Of a stretch of 64,000 nt of DNA, positions 53,213-61,562 are shown piece by piece (the first letter of the stretch is position 1; every line of letters starts with the position of its first letter). The notes below the pieces were generated by a model that had not been told where the DNA came from, did not search any database, and saw only the letters and a list, made by a program, of their open reading frames with translations. The translations under genes and the position numbers were made by a program. Source of the DNA: Planctomycetota bacterium (GTDB lineage Bacteria; Planctomycetota; UBA1135; GCA-002748355); NCBI GenBank assembly GCA_020638795.1, contig JACKHW010000008.1, positions 124,001 to 188,000 on the forward strand, in the 5' to 3' direction.

Positions 53213-53577
53213 GGCCCCATGGTCGGCAGGGGGGTCGGCAGGGATTCTCAAAAGAACATTTTTTTTCTGAGACCGTCAGGCCCGAGGTCGCCGCTGACGT
53301 TCTACACAGTGGCATGAGCCACGGCCATCGTCTCTGACCCGATCCCGGTACGGGCCTCTCGTCCTCGCGGGCGGGCGGCCCGTCCTCTTGTCCGGTCTCT
53401 TCTGGATCGACTCCGGACCTTCTCTGGATATTCAGTTCTTCGGATATCCAAAGATGCGGCCGTTTTGCAGCCAGGCTCGAGGTGCGATTGCACGAATCGC
53501 TCGTTCCATGCGCCGATCGTGCCGATAGGGGAGAGATAGCGAGATTCCGCCGCCGGCTCGCGGAGACTGGAGACGCC
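53213..53577. other. Intergenic region, 365 bases, with T8 tract and an inverted repeat
   Basis: The longest gap in the window, between divergent genes. It holds an imperfect hairpin TCTCA...TGAGA around a T8 run (53246-53272), and a 7-bp inverted repeat TGGATAT/ATATCCA (53425-53431 and 53444-53450) that could be an operator for the secreted protein gene. I see no small gene or RNA I can support. Confidence 0.5.
53425..53450. repeat. Inverted repeat TGGATAT / ATATCCA
   Basis: Two perfect 7-base arms separated by 12 bases, about 130 bases before the start at 53578. It could bind a dimeric regulator; there is no direct proof. Confidence 0.35.
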
Positions 53578-54654
53578 ATGCACACTGCACGAATCGCCAT
53601 CGCCAGCATCTTCCTGACCGCCTTTCTGGCGACCCCGTTGACCGCTGCCCAGGACAAGCAGCCGCCTGCAGGGCCTGACCGATCGGGCGGGTCACCCGCG
53701 CCAGAAACGCCGAGTTCCGGGAACGGCAAGAGCGAGAACACCGAAACGACGGAGCGCGGAACCGAAACCGAGGGCAAAGAAGCCTCCGAAGACGAAGGAG
53801 ACTCGACCGACCCGAAGACCCTGCAGCGTCGCGAAGCGATCAGGCAGCGCATTCAGCGCGAACGCGCTCGTCGGCTCGCGACAACCGTGGTCCGGACTCA
53901 CGTTTCGGTTCGCGTTCGCTTGCGCAATGGAGAGCGACTCCAGGGAATCGTCAAGGACGGCAACTTCGTCGAACGCCCCTCAGGTGGTCTCGAGTTCGTG
54001 CGTGCCGAGATGACGCAGAAGGACGCTGGCTTGCGGCTGTGGTACTACAACCGCACGGACGGCTACATCTTCCTGCCGTACACGATGATCGAGACGTACA
54101 AGGTGCTGAAGCGCCTGACGGACAGCGAGATCAAGGTCATTCACGACGAGATCAGAGAAGCCGAGCGCCTCGCGCGTGCCGCTGGCGATGAACGCAACAA
54201 GCAACTCGCGGGCAAGGCCGACGCGATGAAGCAAGGCGAGAACGCGGCTGAGAAAGTCGGGGAACTGGCTGCGGAGATCGCTGCCAAGAAGAAGAAGGCC
54301 GAGGAAGACGCGGCGAAGCTCGCCCTCATCGAAGAGTTTCCGCCCGACGAAGGTTGGGGTGAGGAACGCATCAATCAGATCAACATTCGCCGGCTGACCG
54401 TGAGGGTCTTCCCCAACGCGAAAGAACGCCGCTTCATCGAAGTCTTCGACGAGTGGAAGAAGGGACGCGATCTCTGGCTCGCGAAGAAGTCCAAGGACCT
54501 CGGTGAGAAGCACGACTCCGCTCAGAAGGGTGGCGGCACGGGCACGGGCACCGATGCTGGCAAGTCGCCGAGCGGATCGACGACCGATCCAGGCAAGACC
54601 GAAGGCGCCGACCCCGCGACCGAGAAGTTCGAGAGCGGTCCCTCGAAGCGCTGA
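53578..54654 (+). CDS. Secreted coiled-coil protein of unknown function
   Basis: A 358-residue protein with a signal peptide (ends TPLTAA), a Ser/Glu/Thr-rich spacer, a short beta domain (VSVRVRLRNGERLQGIVKDG ... YIFLPYTMIE, SH3- or Sm-like), a charged coiled coil rich in Ala/Lys/Glu (about 200-265), and a Lys/Gly-rich tail. GGAGACTGGAG precedes ATG 53578. No named family is recognised. The GIDE-LemA gene follows 78 bases later. Confidence 0.6.
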   Translation: MHTARIAIASIFLTAFLATPLTAAQDKQPPAGPDRSGGSPAPETPSSGNGKSENTETTERGTETEGKEASEDEGDSTDPKTLQRREAIRQRIQRERARRLATTVVRTHVSVRVRLRNGERLQGIVKDGNFVERPSGGLEFVRAEMTQKDAGLRLWYYNRTDGYIFLPYTMIETYKVLKRLTDSEIKVIHDEIREAERLARAAGDERNKQLAGKADAMKQGENAAEKVGELAAEIAAKKKKAEEDAAKLALIEEFPPDEGWGEERINQINIRRLTVRVFPNAKERRFIEVFDEWKKGRDLWLAKKSKDLGEKHDSAQKGGGTGTGTDAGKSPSGSTTDPGKTEGADPATEKFESGPSKR

Positions 54655-54732
54655 GTTTCTCGGCGCTGACTACAGCGCCATCCGAAAAGGCGAAGACGCG
54701 ATCGCTTCCTGCCGCCAGAATCGCTGGCAGCA

Positions 54733-56019
54733 ATGGTTGCTGCAGGTTTCTCGATCCTCGTCGTCCAAACCGCGATCGTGCGGCAGGATTTTGCCGACAC
54801 GACGGGGCCCGGGTTGCTCGTCGCGCTCGTTCTCGCGATCGTCGCCGCGATCCTGCTCTACGCGACCAAACGGCAGGAACTCGCCAACTTCGTCGCCGCG
54901 CGAGCGCCACGCCTTCCGATCCGTGCGCTGTCCGAACACGACGACGCCTGGATCGCTGGCACGGTCGTGCACGATGAACCGCTTTCATGCCCTTGGTTCG
55001 GGACGCCGTGTGTCTACTACACGTATCGAATCGAGCATCTCGTGACGCGCGTCGTGCGTGATTCGAAAGGGCGCACGCGAACCGTCACGAGCTGGGAGAC
55101 GGAGTATTCGGAACGAGATTCGTGCGACTTCGAGATTCGGGACGACACGGGAACCATCGCGATCACCGCACACGAGGCGACCTTCGAGCGCTTGCCTGGT
55201 ACGGGCTATGACTACGCAGGCTTCTCGCGACGGCACGTGGCGACGATGCTTCCGGTCGGCATCGAGGTCCACTCTCTCGGCGTCAAGGTGGAAGGTGACC
55301 GATTTGCTCCACTCGATCGCGTTCCGTTGATCATCACGACGGTGACGTCCGACGACTACGTTCGTGGTGGCGACCGGTCCGAGGCTGTCATGCGATGGTT
55401 CGGTTCGTTCGTTGGCTTGGCTGCGCTCGTCATCGCTGCTTCGATGATCGGTGTGCCGACTTGGCAGCACGCGAACTGGTACCGAGGAATACCGATCGGC
55501 ATCGTCGCGTGGTTGCCGTTGTGGCTTTGGTCGAGCTACAACCGATTCGTCAGGCAGCGTGAGACGACAGAGGCCGCGTGGCGACAGATCGACGTCGATC
55601 TCGACGTGAGGTATCAAGTCGTCCCCAAGGTCGCCGAAGTCGCGCGCGCGTATGCGGAGCACGAGCAGGAGCTGTTCGAAGCGCTCGCACGTCTTCGCAA
55701 TGAGTCTTCTCGATCCCGCGAGGAGACCATTCGCAACGAACGTGTCCGCAGTCGTACGGTACGGCGACTGCTGGCGTTGGCAGAGAGCTATCCGAAACTG
55801 CGTGCCAATGAACTGTTCGCCAGGTTGCACGAGAAGCTGTGGGCACTCGAAGAAAAGATCGCTGCCAGCAGGTCGTTCTACGATCGAACCGCGCTCGAAT
55901 GGAATCGCCTGGTCGAAGGTTTTCCGAGCATGTTCGTCGCGAAGCTCTTCGGTTTCGAACGTCGCGAGTATTTCGGTGCGATGGAACGTGAGAGGGACGC
56001 GACGAAAGTCGTTCTGTGA
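54733..56019 (+). CDS. GIDE-LemA fusion membrane protein
   Basis: A 428-residue protein. Membrane helix at about 25-44 (GPGLLVALVLAIVAAILLYA); a GIDE-type domain (about 50-210) with CPWFGTPCVYYTYRIEHLVT, DFEIRDDTGTIAI and H-x-A-T, as in MULAN-like E3 ligase sensor domains but with no RING; two more membrane helices (about 228-272); then a LemA domain with SSYNRFVRQRETTEAAWRQI, DVRYQVVPKVAEVARAYAEH and FYDRTALEWNRLVEGFPSMF. Both domain calls are strong by motif. LemA proteins are membrane-associated and of unclear role; GIDE-LemA fusions suggest membrane stress sensing. Confidence 0.8.
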   Translation: MVAAGFSILVVQTAIVRQDFADTTGPGLLVALVLAIVAAILLYATKRQELANFVAARAPRLPIRALSEHDDAWIAGTVVHDEPLSCPWFGTPCVYYTYRIEHLVTRVVRDSKGRTRTVTSWETEYSERDSCDFEIRDDTGTIAITAHEATFERLPGTGYDYAGFSRRHVATMLPVGIEVHSLGVKVEGDRFAPLDRVPLIITTVTSDDYVRGGDRSEAVMRWFGSFVGLAALVIAASMIGVPTWQHANWYRGIPIGIVAWLPLWLWSSYNRFVRQRETTEAAWRQIDVDLDVRYQVVPKVAEVARAYAEHEQELFEALARLRNESSRSREETIRNERVRSRTVRRLLALAESYPKLRANELFARLHEKLWALEEKIAASRSFYDRTALEWNRLVEGFPSMFVAKLFGFERREYFGAMERERDATKVVL

Positions 56020-56191
56020 TCGAGAGCCATAGGTGCGTCACCCTGCCGGGAGGTTCTTCCCCAATGGCAAAACCGCACACCTTTGAATCCCGGAGTTCGT
56101 GAGGTTCTAATCGCGTCCCCCGACGGCTGCACCGTGCAGACGATCGATCGTTTGACACTACACTACGACTCGCACGCGAGGTCTCCTCTCC

Positions 56192-56599
56192 ATGCACAGA
56201 GCACGCCTGTTCTTCGCTTCGTCACTTCTGCTCACACTCGGTTCGTGCAATGCGATCATGAGCAACATGGACACCTTCAAGAGTCTCGCAGGACAAGTCG
56301 CGAGCTCGGTGACGGGCCTTGGCGATATCGCGAGCAAGGTCGGTCTCGGCGGCACGATGCTCGCCGATGCGAAGAGCGCAATCGAAAAGGCGACCGGGAC
56401 TCTCGGCGGTCTCCACGACAAGATGAGTGCGTTGGCAAAGCCCGATCAGGCGATTCGCGATATGCTCCAGCAGAAACTGAGCGGACCGATCACGACGACG
56501 ACTGGCAGCCTCGAGGATGCTGCCATGCGTGAGCCGCAAATCGCCTCGACCGCGCAGGGTGCGATCGACATGCTCAGCAAGTTCAAGTCGTTCTTCTGA
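56192..56599 (+). CDS. Small lipoprotein
   Basis: A 135-residue protein with a lipobox (LTLGSC) and a mature part of amphipathic helices rich in Ser/Thr/Ala (AGQVASSVTGLGDIASKVGL). No family recognised. GAGG lies ten bases before the ATG and TTGACA at 56152-56157 could be a -35 box, but no good -10 follows. Asparaginase follows 23 bases later. Confidence 0.6.
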   Translation: MHRARLFFASSLLLTLGSCNAIMSNMDTFKSLAGQVASSVTGLGDIASKVGLGGTMLADAKSAIEKATGTLGGLHDKMSALAKPDQAIRDMLQQKLSGPITTTTGSLEDAAMREPQIASTAQGAIDMLSKFKSFF

Positions 56600-56622
56600 T
56601 CAACACGCTGCTAACGACCGGG

Positions 56623-57669
56623 ATGCATCCGACGAAGAAGGTCTACATCGCCCACACTGGCGGCACGATCGGAATGCAGCCCGGCAAGCACGGATGGGCC
56701 CCGCAGCGGGGTGCCATCCGGAAGGCGCTCGACAGTGCGCATTTCCTTCACCGTCCGGGGTTGCCCGATTACGACCTCGAGGAGTTCGAGCCGCTGCTCG
56801 ATTCTGCAGAGATGGTGCCGGATGATTGGCTACGGATCGGCAAGCGCATCGAAGCCAAGTTGCCGGATTACGACGGTATCGTGATTTTACACGGTACCGA
56901 CACGATGGCCTATACGGCGTCAGCGCTCGCGTTCATGCTCGAGAACCTGCGACGTCCTGTTGTGTTGACCGGTTCTCAGGTGCCGTTGTGTTTGCCTAGG
57001 AACGACGCGTGGCTCAACGTCATGACGTCGATGATGATCGCGGCCAATGAGCCGATTCCCGAGGTCTGTGTCTTCTTCGATGACAAGCTCTACCGTGGAT
57101 GTCGGACGCGCAAGGTCGACTGCGACAGCTTTGCCGCATTCGCGTCGCCCAACTATCCGCCGCTCGCCGAGGCTGGCGTTTCGATCGAAGTCGATTGGAA
57201 GCACGTGCGAATCGCGCCAGCGGGCGAGCACGCGATCCGATTGCACGAACGCATGGATCCGAACGTCGGAGTCCTGTGGCTCTTTCCCGGAATTCACGAG
57301 AAGTTCCTTCGGAACTTCTTGAGACCGCCACTAAAAGGGGCCGTCATTCAATCCTATGGCTTGGGCAATGGGCCGACTTCGAGTCGTGGGTTTACCGATG
57401 CATTGCGCGAAGCGACGCAGCGCGGAGTCGTTCTCGTCAACTGCACGCAGTGTTTGGCCGGTCGTGTGTCAGACGACGACTACGAGACCGGACGCGGTAT
57501 GGCCGCGGCTGGGATGATCAACGGCTTCGATATGACCCCTGAAGCTGCTCTGACCAAGCTCAGCTATTTGTTCGGGCTTGGACTGAGCGCAGAACGCGTG
57601 CGTGCGGAAATGCAGCGTGACTTGCGGGGGGAGCTGTCGAGTGTTCCCGTGAAATACGCGAATCAATAA
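56623..57669 (+). CDS. ansA: L-asparaginase, type I (AnsA-like)
   Basis: A 348-residue enzyme hydrolysing asparagine to aspartate and ammonia. The two threonine sites are clear: HTGGTIGMQPG near the start and ILHGTDTMAYTASALAFMLE. TGSQVPL and NDAWLNV follow as in the family; NCTQCLAGRVSDDDYETGRG and the late KLSYLFG are typical of the AnsA type. No signal peptide, so cytoplasmic. The length fits E. coli AnsA (338). Confidence 0.92.
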   Translation: MHPTKKVYIAHTGGTIGMQPGKHGWAPQRGAIRKALDSAHFLHRPGLPDYDLEEFEPLLDSAEMVPDDWLRIGKRIEAKLPDYDGIVILHGTDTMAYTASALAFMLENLRRPVVLTGSQVPLCLPRNDAWLNVMTSMMIAANEPIPEVCVFFDDKLYRGCRTRKVDCDSFAAFASPNYPPLAEAGVSIEVDWKHVRIAPAGEHAIRLHERMDPNVGVLWLFPGIHEKFLRNFLRPPLKGAVIQSYGLGNGPTSSRGFTDALREATQRGVVLVNCTQCLAGRVSDDDYETGRGMAAAGMINGFDMTPEAALTKLSYLFGLGLSAERVRAEMQRDLRGELSSVPVKYANQ

Positions 57670-57695
57670 GACGGTTTCCAACAAGCTGCTATTGA

Positions 57696-57721
57696 ATCGA
57701 TATCGACAAAACTATCGATAT
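57696..57721. repeat. Two ATCGATAT sites, 18 bases apart
   Basis: ATCGATAT occurs at 57696-57703 and 57714-57721. The first sits in the perfect palindrome TCGATATCGA (57697-57706). The local sequence is AT-rich for this genome and lies upstream of a gene for an AT-hook protein, so autoregulation is possible. Confidence 0.4.
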
Positions 57722-57751
57722 TGCAGCGCATGGATCTTAGAGTCTTCGCCC

Positions 57752-57769
57752 GCGAACAATGATGTTCGC
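57752..57769. promoter_or_regulatory. Perfect 18-base palindrome GCGAACA-ATGA-TGTTCGC, likely operator
   Basis: Two perfect 7-base arms around ATGA, ending 18 bases before the ATG of the AT-hook protein gene. No T-run follows, so an operator is more likely than a terminator for ansA. Confidence 0.45.
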
Positions 57770-57787
57770 CAATAACCGGGATCATTC

Positions 57788-58102
57788 ATGGCTGGAACCA
57801 AATCAGATCAAATCCGCGAACTGCTGAGCACCGGTATGTCCGATGCCGACATCGCAAAGAAAGTCGGCTGCTCACGGAACCTCGTTTATATCGTCAAGTC
57901 CAAGGCGGGCAAGACGGGCGGCAAGCGTCGTGGTCCGGGTCGACCGAAGGGATCGACAACCAAAGCGTCGCGCAACGTCAATGTGTCTGCGGGGAGCCTC
58001 GACGATTTGCTGTCGGGTGTGCGCAGCATCCAAGCCGAGCGCGATCAGCTCCGCAAAGCGCTCGAGAACATCCGAGACGTGCTCAACCGCGTCCTCGGCT
58101 GA
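57788..58102 (+). CDS. Small DNA-binding protein: HTH, AT-hook and coiled coil
   Basis: A 104-residue protein. Residues 8-38 form a helix-turn-helix like those in resolvases and sigma factors (IRELLSTGMSDADIAKKVGC, then SRNLVYIVKSK). Residues 47-56 are an AT-hook (RRGPGRPKGS). Residues 70-104 form an amphipathic coiled coil likely to dimerise (AERDQLRKALENIRDVL). Probably a nucleoid-associated or local regulator. Two kinds of palindromic site lie directly upstream. It converges on the sigma-54 activator gene, 11 bases between stops. Confidence 0.75.
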   Translation: MAGTKSDQIRELLSTGMSDADIAKKVGCSRNLVYIVKSKAGKTGGKRRGPGRPKGSTTKASRNVNVSAGSLDDLLSGVRSIQAERDQLRKALENIRDVLNRVLG

Positions 58103-58113
58103 GCGAGGAGTCG

Positions 58114-60195
58114 CTACTCTTCCTCGGCGCTCTTGTCGTCCGCACCGGATGACGCAGCATTGCCGTTGTCGTCGAGGCCGTACTTGTCGAGCTTGCGCTG
58201 GAGCGCGAAGCGCGAGATGCCGAGCAACTCGCCCGCCTTCGACTTGTTGCCCTCGGCTCGCTTGAGGGAGCGGCGAATCTCGCTCTCCTCGAGCAGCCTC
58301 ACCATGCGCGGTAATGTCGTGCCGGACTCGGCCGGCAACGGTGATCGATCGTGCAGTTGCATCGAAGGGTTTTGAATGTGCTCGCTGAGTTGCTCCGCAT
58401 CGATGACGCCTTCGGCGAGCAACAGCGCGCGGCGAATCTCGTTCTCGAGTTCACGAACGTTGCCAGGCCACGAGTGTGCTGCCAACAAATCGAGTGCTTT
58501 CGATGAGATTCGCGGCACGGGTCGTCGGGCCTCGACGCAGGCTTTCGACAGAATCGATTGAACAAGAAGAGGCACATCGCCGATGCGCTCCCGCAAGGGC
58601 GGTAGGCGTAGAGGCAAGACATGGAGCCTGTAGAACAGGTCTTCGCGAAACTCGCCTGACTTGACGAGAGCGGCCACGTCTCGATGAGTGGCGGTCACGA
58701 GCCGGACGTCGATCGGGATCGTGTGGCTCGCGCCGACCGGTCGGATCTCGCGTTCTTGAAGGACGCGAAGCAGCTTCGATTGTAGATCGGCGGACATGTC
58801 ACCGACCTCGTCGAGGAACAGCGTGCCTCCCTTGGCTTGCTCGAACAGGCCCTTGTGATCGCGCACGGCCCCCGTGAATGCGCCCTTCGCGTATCCGAAG
58901 AGTTCGCTTTCGAGCAAGGATGCGGGCAGGGCTGCGCAGTTCTCGCTGACGAACGGACCCTCGGCGCGCTGACCTTGCTCGTGCAGGGCCTTCGCGATCA
59001 GTTCTTTGCCGGTTCCGGATTCACCGAGGACGAGAACCGGATCCTGCGAGTCGACATACCGATCCAAGAGACGGAAGACGTCTTGCATTGCCTCGGATTC
59101 GCCGACGATCGATCTGTAGTCGTGTCGCAAACCGAGCGCCCGACGCGAGGCTGCGAGTTCTTGACGAACCTCGGAGAGTTCATCGGCTTGTTTACGAACA
59201 CGTCCTTCGAGCTTCGCCGCGAGGTCAGCGACGCGGTCGTGCGCTTCGACCAGGGCTTCGTTCTTGGCGGTCAGATCCTGCATGAGGCGTACGTTCCGAA
59301 TCGCGACGCCGGAGATGTCGGACACGACGACGAGGAGCTGTTTGTCGTGCTCGTCGAACGCGTGATGCTGGAGCCGATTGTCGAGGTAGAGGACTCCTTC
59401 GATGTTGCCGGCAACACGCAAGGGGACACAGAGCACCGACCGCAGTCTCAAGTCCTCGACGCTCTGCAACGCCGAAAAGCGCTCGTCGTCCTGTGCATTG
59501 ACGGTGAGTCGTGGCTCGCCATCACCGAGACATTCTCCGACGATCGTCTTGCTGATCGCGGTGAGTGGGTCGCTGACGGTTTCGCCCACGAAGTTCCGCC
59601 CCACGCGCACCTCGTACTGAGATCGACTCCGATCGCGCGACGCGTTGTCTCGTGAGTCGAGAACGAGAAAGCCGCGTTCTGCCTCGGTCGTGCGGATTGC
59701 TGCGTCGACGATGATGGTCAGGAGCCGATCGGGATCGAGTTCTTCGTTGAGCGCCTGGATCAGGCGCGCGAACGTGCTCGTGTCGAGCGCCCCGTCCGAG
59801 TGACCGGTCTCTTCGGCTGTGTGCGTGTCGCCTGCGTCCGTCGTGTCCGCGAGGAACTGCACCGTGATCTCGAAGCTGCCGATACGCAGGACATCGCCTG
59901 GGCGCAACTCGGCCTCGGTGCCTTGTTCGACGCGAATGCCCTGGATCCACGTTCCGTTCTGACTGCCTTCATCGATCACGACGACCTTGCGGTCACGGAT
60001 TTCGATCGTCACGTGATGGCGGGAGATGCTCTTCTCACTGAGTGGAACGTCGCGTTCGCGAGACCTGCCGAGCGTGATCTCACGCTTGGAGAAGCGATGC
60101 GTCGTGCGTTCCCCGTCACGTTGGACGTGAAGGAAGAACGGTGGGCACACGTCTCCAGCCGTGTTGGTGCGGTTTTGCAACGACATGGACTCCAT
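58114..60195 (-). CDS. FHA-GAF sigma-54-dependent transcriptional activator
   Basis: A 693-residue regulator. FHA domain at about 20-115 (ITLGRSRERDVPL, KSISRHHVTI, SQNGTWIQG) binding phosphothreonine; GAF domain at about 140-320; coiled coil (EALVEAHDRVADLAAKLEGR); AAA+ domain at about 375-610 with GESGTGKE (Walker A), ELFGYAKGAFTGA (sigma-54 contact), GGTLFLDEVGDM (Walker B) and FREDLFYRLHVLPL; Fis-type HTH at the C-terminus (KSKAGELLGISRFALQRKL). It joins Ser/Thr phosphorylation input with sigma-54 transcription. Start 60195 or 60186. No -24/-12 promoter was found nearby for a target. Confidence 0.93.
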   Translation of the reverse strand: MESMSLQNRTNTAGDVCPPFFLHVQRDGERTTHRFSKREITLGRSRERDVPLSEKSISRHHVTIEIRDRKVVVIDEGSQNGTWIQGIRVEQGTEAELRPGDVLRIGSFEITVQFLADTTDAGDTHTAEETGHSDGALDTSTFARLIQALNEELDPDRLLTIIVDAAIRTTEAERGFLVLDSRDNASRDRSRSQYEVRVGRNFVGETVSDPLTAISKTIVGECLGDGEPRLTVNAQDDERFSALQSVEDLRLRSVLCVPLRVAGNIEGVLYLDNRLQHHAFDEHDKQLLVVVSDISGVAIRNVRLMQDLTAKNEALVEAHDRVADLAAKLEGRVRKQADELSEVRQELAASRRALGLRHDYRSIVGESEAMQDVFRLLDRYVDSQDPVLVLGESGTGKELIAKALHEQGQRAEGPFVSENCAALPASLLESELFGYAKGAFTGAVRDHKGLFEQAKGGTLFLDEVGDMSADLQSKLLRVLQEREIRPVGASHTIPIDVRLVTATHRDVAALVKSGEFREDLFYRLHVLPLRLPPLRERIGDVPLLVQSILSKACVEARRPVPRISSKALDLLAAHSWPGNVRELENEIRRALLLAEGVIDAEQLSEHIQNPSMQLHDRSPLPAESGTTLPRMVRLLEESEIRRSLKRAEGNKSKAGELLGISRFALQRKLDKYGLDDNGNAASSGADDKSAEEE

Positions 60196-60201
60196 GCTTT
60201 C

Positions 60202-60221
60202 GGATAGTCCAGGGATTGTCC
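60202..60221. promoter_or_regulatory. Tandem sites GGATAGTCC and GGATTGTCC, 11-base period
   Basis: Two nearly identical 9-mers (60202-60210 and 60213-60221), each with GGA...TCC symmetry, follow each other one helical turn apart just upstream of the sigma-54 activator start. This looks like an operator for autoregulation or for control of the divergent MEMO gene; inferred only. Confidence 0.4.
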
Positions 60222-60299
60222 AAGGGAACGCCGGTGACTTGGCACGGATTCGGTCGTAGGTTTGGGGTCAGGCCAGACGACGAACACGGGGTTCTCTCG

Positions 60300-61562
60300 A
60301 TGACTACGGCAGGTCGCCCGCGCTTGCGGGCTCTCGAGCTACGCGAGTCCGTCGATCCATCGATGCGCGGCGTCCTTCTCTCCGACCCGGAAGGGCTTCT
60401 CCGAGCCACCGTGTTCGTGCCTCATGGATTGATGCCGGTGCTCGCGCTCTTCGATGGTCAGCGGACCTGTGACGAGATCGCCGAGTTGTTGGAGCGGCAA
60501 TTTGGCCAACCCGTGGCGGCAAGCGACGTCCTTCGGATCGCTGCGGACCTCGACCAACGCCTTTGTCTCGAGGGCGAGCGAGTCGAGTCCCGTCGCGAAC
60601 GCGAGCGTCGGGAGTTCGCGGAGCTCGCGGTGAGACCTCTACGGCACGCAGGTTCCGGTGGCTATCCCGCAGATCCGTCAGCCTGTCGGGAGCGGCTCGA
60701 AGAGGTCTTGCGTTCCTGGCGCCCCGAGGATCCAGCCTTCGCCGGGAGTCGTTTGCTCGGCTTGGTCGCCCCACACATCGACTTGAAGCGTGGCGAAGCC
60801 GGTTATGCGTCCGCTTATGGAGCCTTGGCCGCAGACCCCGAGCCTGCGGAGATCGTCGTCGTGTTCGGGACTGGTCACCGAGGCCCGAGTTCACTCCTCG
60901 TGCCGACGACGAAGCGGTTCGCGACTCCTTGGGGTGACGTCGACTGCGATCGTGACTTCTTGGAGCGTGTTCGGTCCCGTCTCACTTCGAACGATCCAAA
61001 GAGTCTCGTTGCTTGGGAGTCCGATGAACTCCTGCACCGCGACGAGCATTCACTCGAGTTCCAGGTGTTGTTCCTACGCCATGTCCTGCGGGATCGACGG
61101 CCTGATTTTCGAATCGTGCCGTTCTTGACGGGTGAATCTCCAGCGAAGGAGTCGACCCGGTCCCAAGCTCACGTCGACGCGATCCTCGAGACCTGCCGTG
61201 AGTTCGGTCCATCGCGCGTGACGTTCGTCGCTGGCGCGGACCTCGCGCATGTCGGGCCGTTCTTCGGCGATCCTGCACTCGTCGACGATGCCTCGCTCGA
61301 GCAAGTTCGTGCAGCAGACTTGTCGAGCCTCGCTGTGGTCTGCGCGGGCGATGCTGCCGGTTTCTTGCAAGAAATAGAAGCCGACGGGAACGCGCGGCGG
61401 GTCTGTGGGACGACGCCGGTGTGGTTCGTCAGCAAGCTCGTGGGGGCTCTCGGTGGGCAGGGCGGGCGCACGTTGCACTACGGCCAAGCGGTGGCGGAAG
61501 ATCGATCGCAGTGTGTGACCTTTGCGGCGTTGGCCTTCGATCGGCCACGGATCGCGGTGTGA
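60300..61562 (+). CDS. MEMO family protein (AmmeMemoRadiSam B) with PqqD-like N-terminal domain
   Basis: A 420-residue protein. Residues about 1-115 contain a PqqD-like module (FDGQRTCDEIAELLERQFGQ, then DVLRIAADLDQRLCLEG). From about 155 comes the MEMO domain: LVAPHIDLKRGEAGYASAYG, VFGTGHRGPSS, KRFATPWGDVDCD, DEHSLEFQVLFLRHVL and RRVCGTTPVWFV. The histidines and the cysteine fit the human MEMO1 metal site. MEMO proteins act beside AMMECR1 and radical-SAM partners; none is here. The ATG at 60300 lies 104 bases from the divergent activator gene. The next gene starts in its stop (GTGA). Confidence 0.85.
   Translation: MTTAGRPRLRALELRESVDPSMRGVLLSDPEGLLRATVFVPHGLMPVLALFDGQRTCDEIAELLERQFGQPVAASDVLRIAADLDQRLCLEGERVESRRERERREFAELAVRPLRHAGSGGYPADPSACRERLEEVLRSWRPEDPAFAGSRLLGLVAPHIDLKRGEAGYASAYGALAADPEPAEIVVVFGTGHRGPSSLLVPTTKRFATPWGDVDCDRDFLERVRSRLTSNDPKSLVAWESDELLHRDEHSLEFQVLFLRHVLRDRRPDFRIVPFLTGESPAKESTRSQAHVDAILETCREFGPSRVTFVAGADLAHVGPFFGDPALVDDASLEQVRAADLSSLAVVCAGDAAGFLQEIEADGNARRVCGTTPVWFVSKLVGALGGQGGRTLHYGQAVAEDRSQCVTFAALAFDRPRIAV

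Noticed and set aside
53246..53272. Rho-independent terminator at the T8 tract
   Set aside because: The stem is only five perfect pairs with mismatches, and it lies between two divergent starts where no transcript should end.
60238..60253. Sigma-54 promoter (TGGCAC...) before the MEMO gene
   Set aside because: TGGCAC is present but the -12 part reads CGGT instead of TTGC at the needed spacing.
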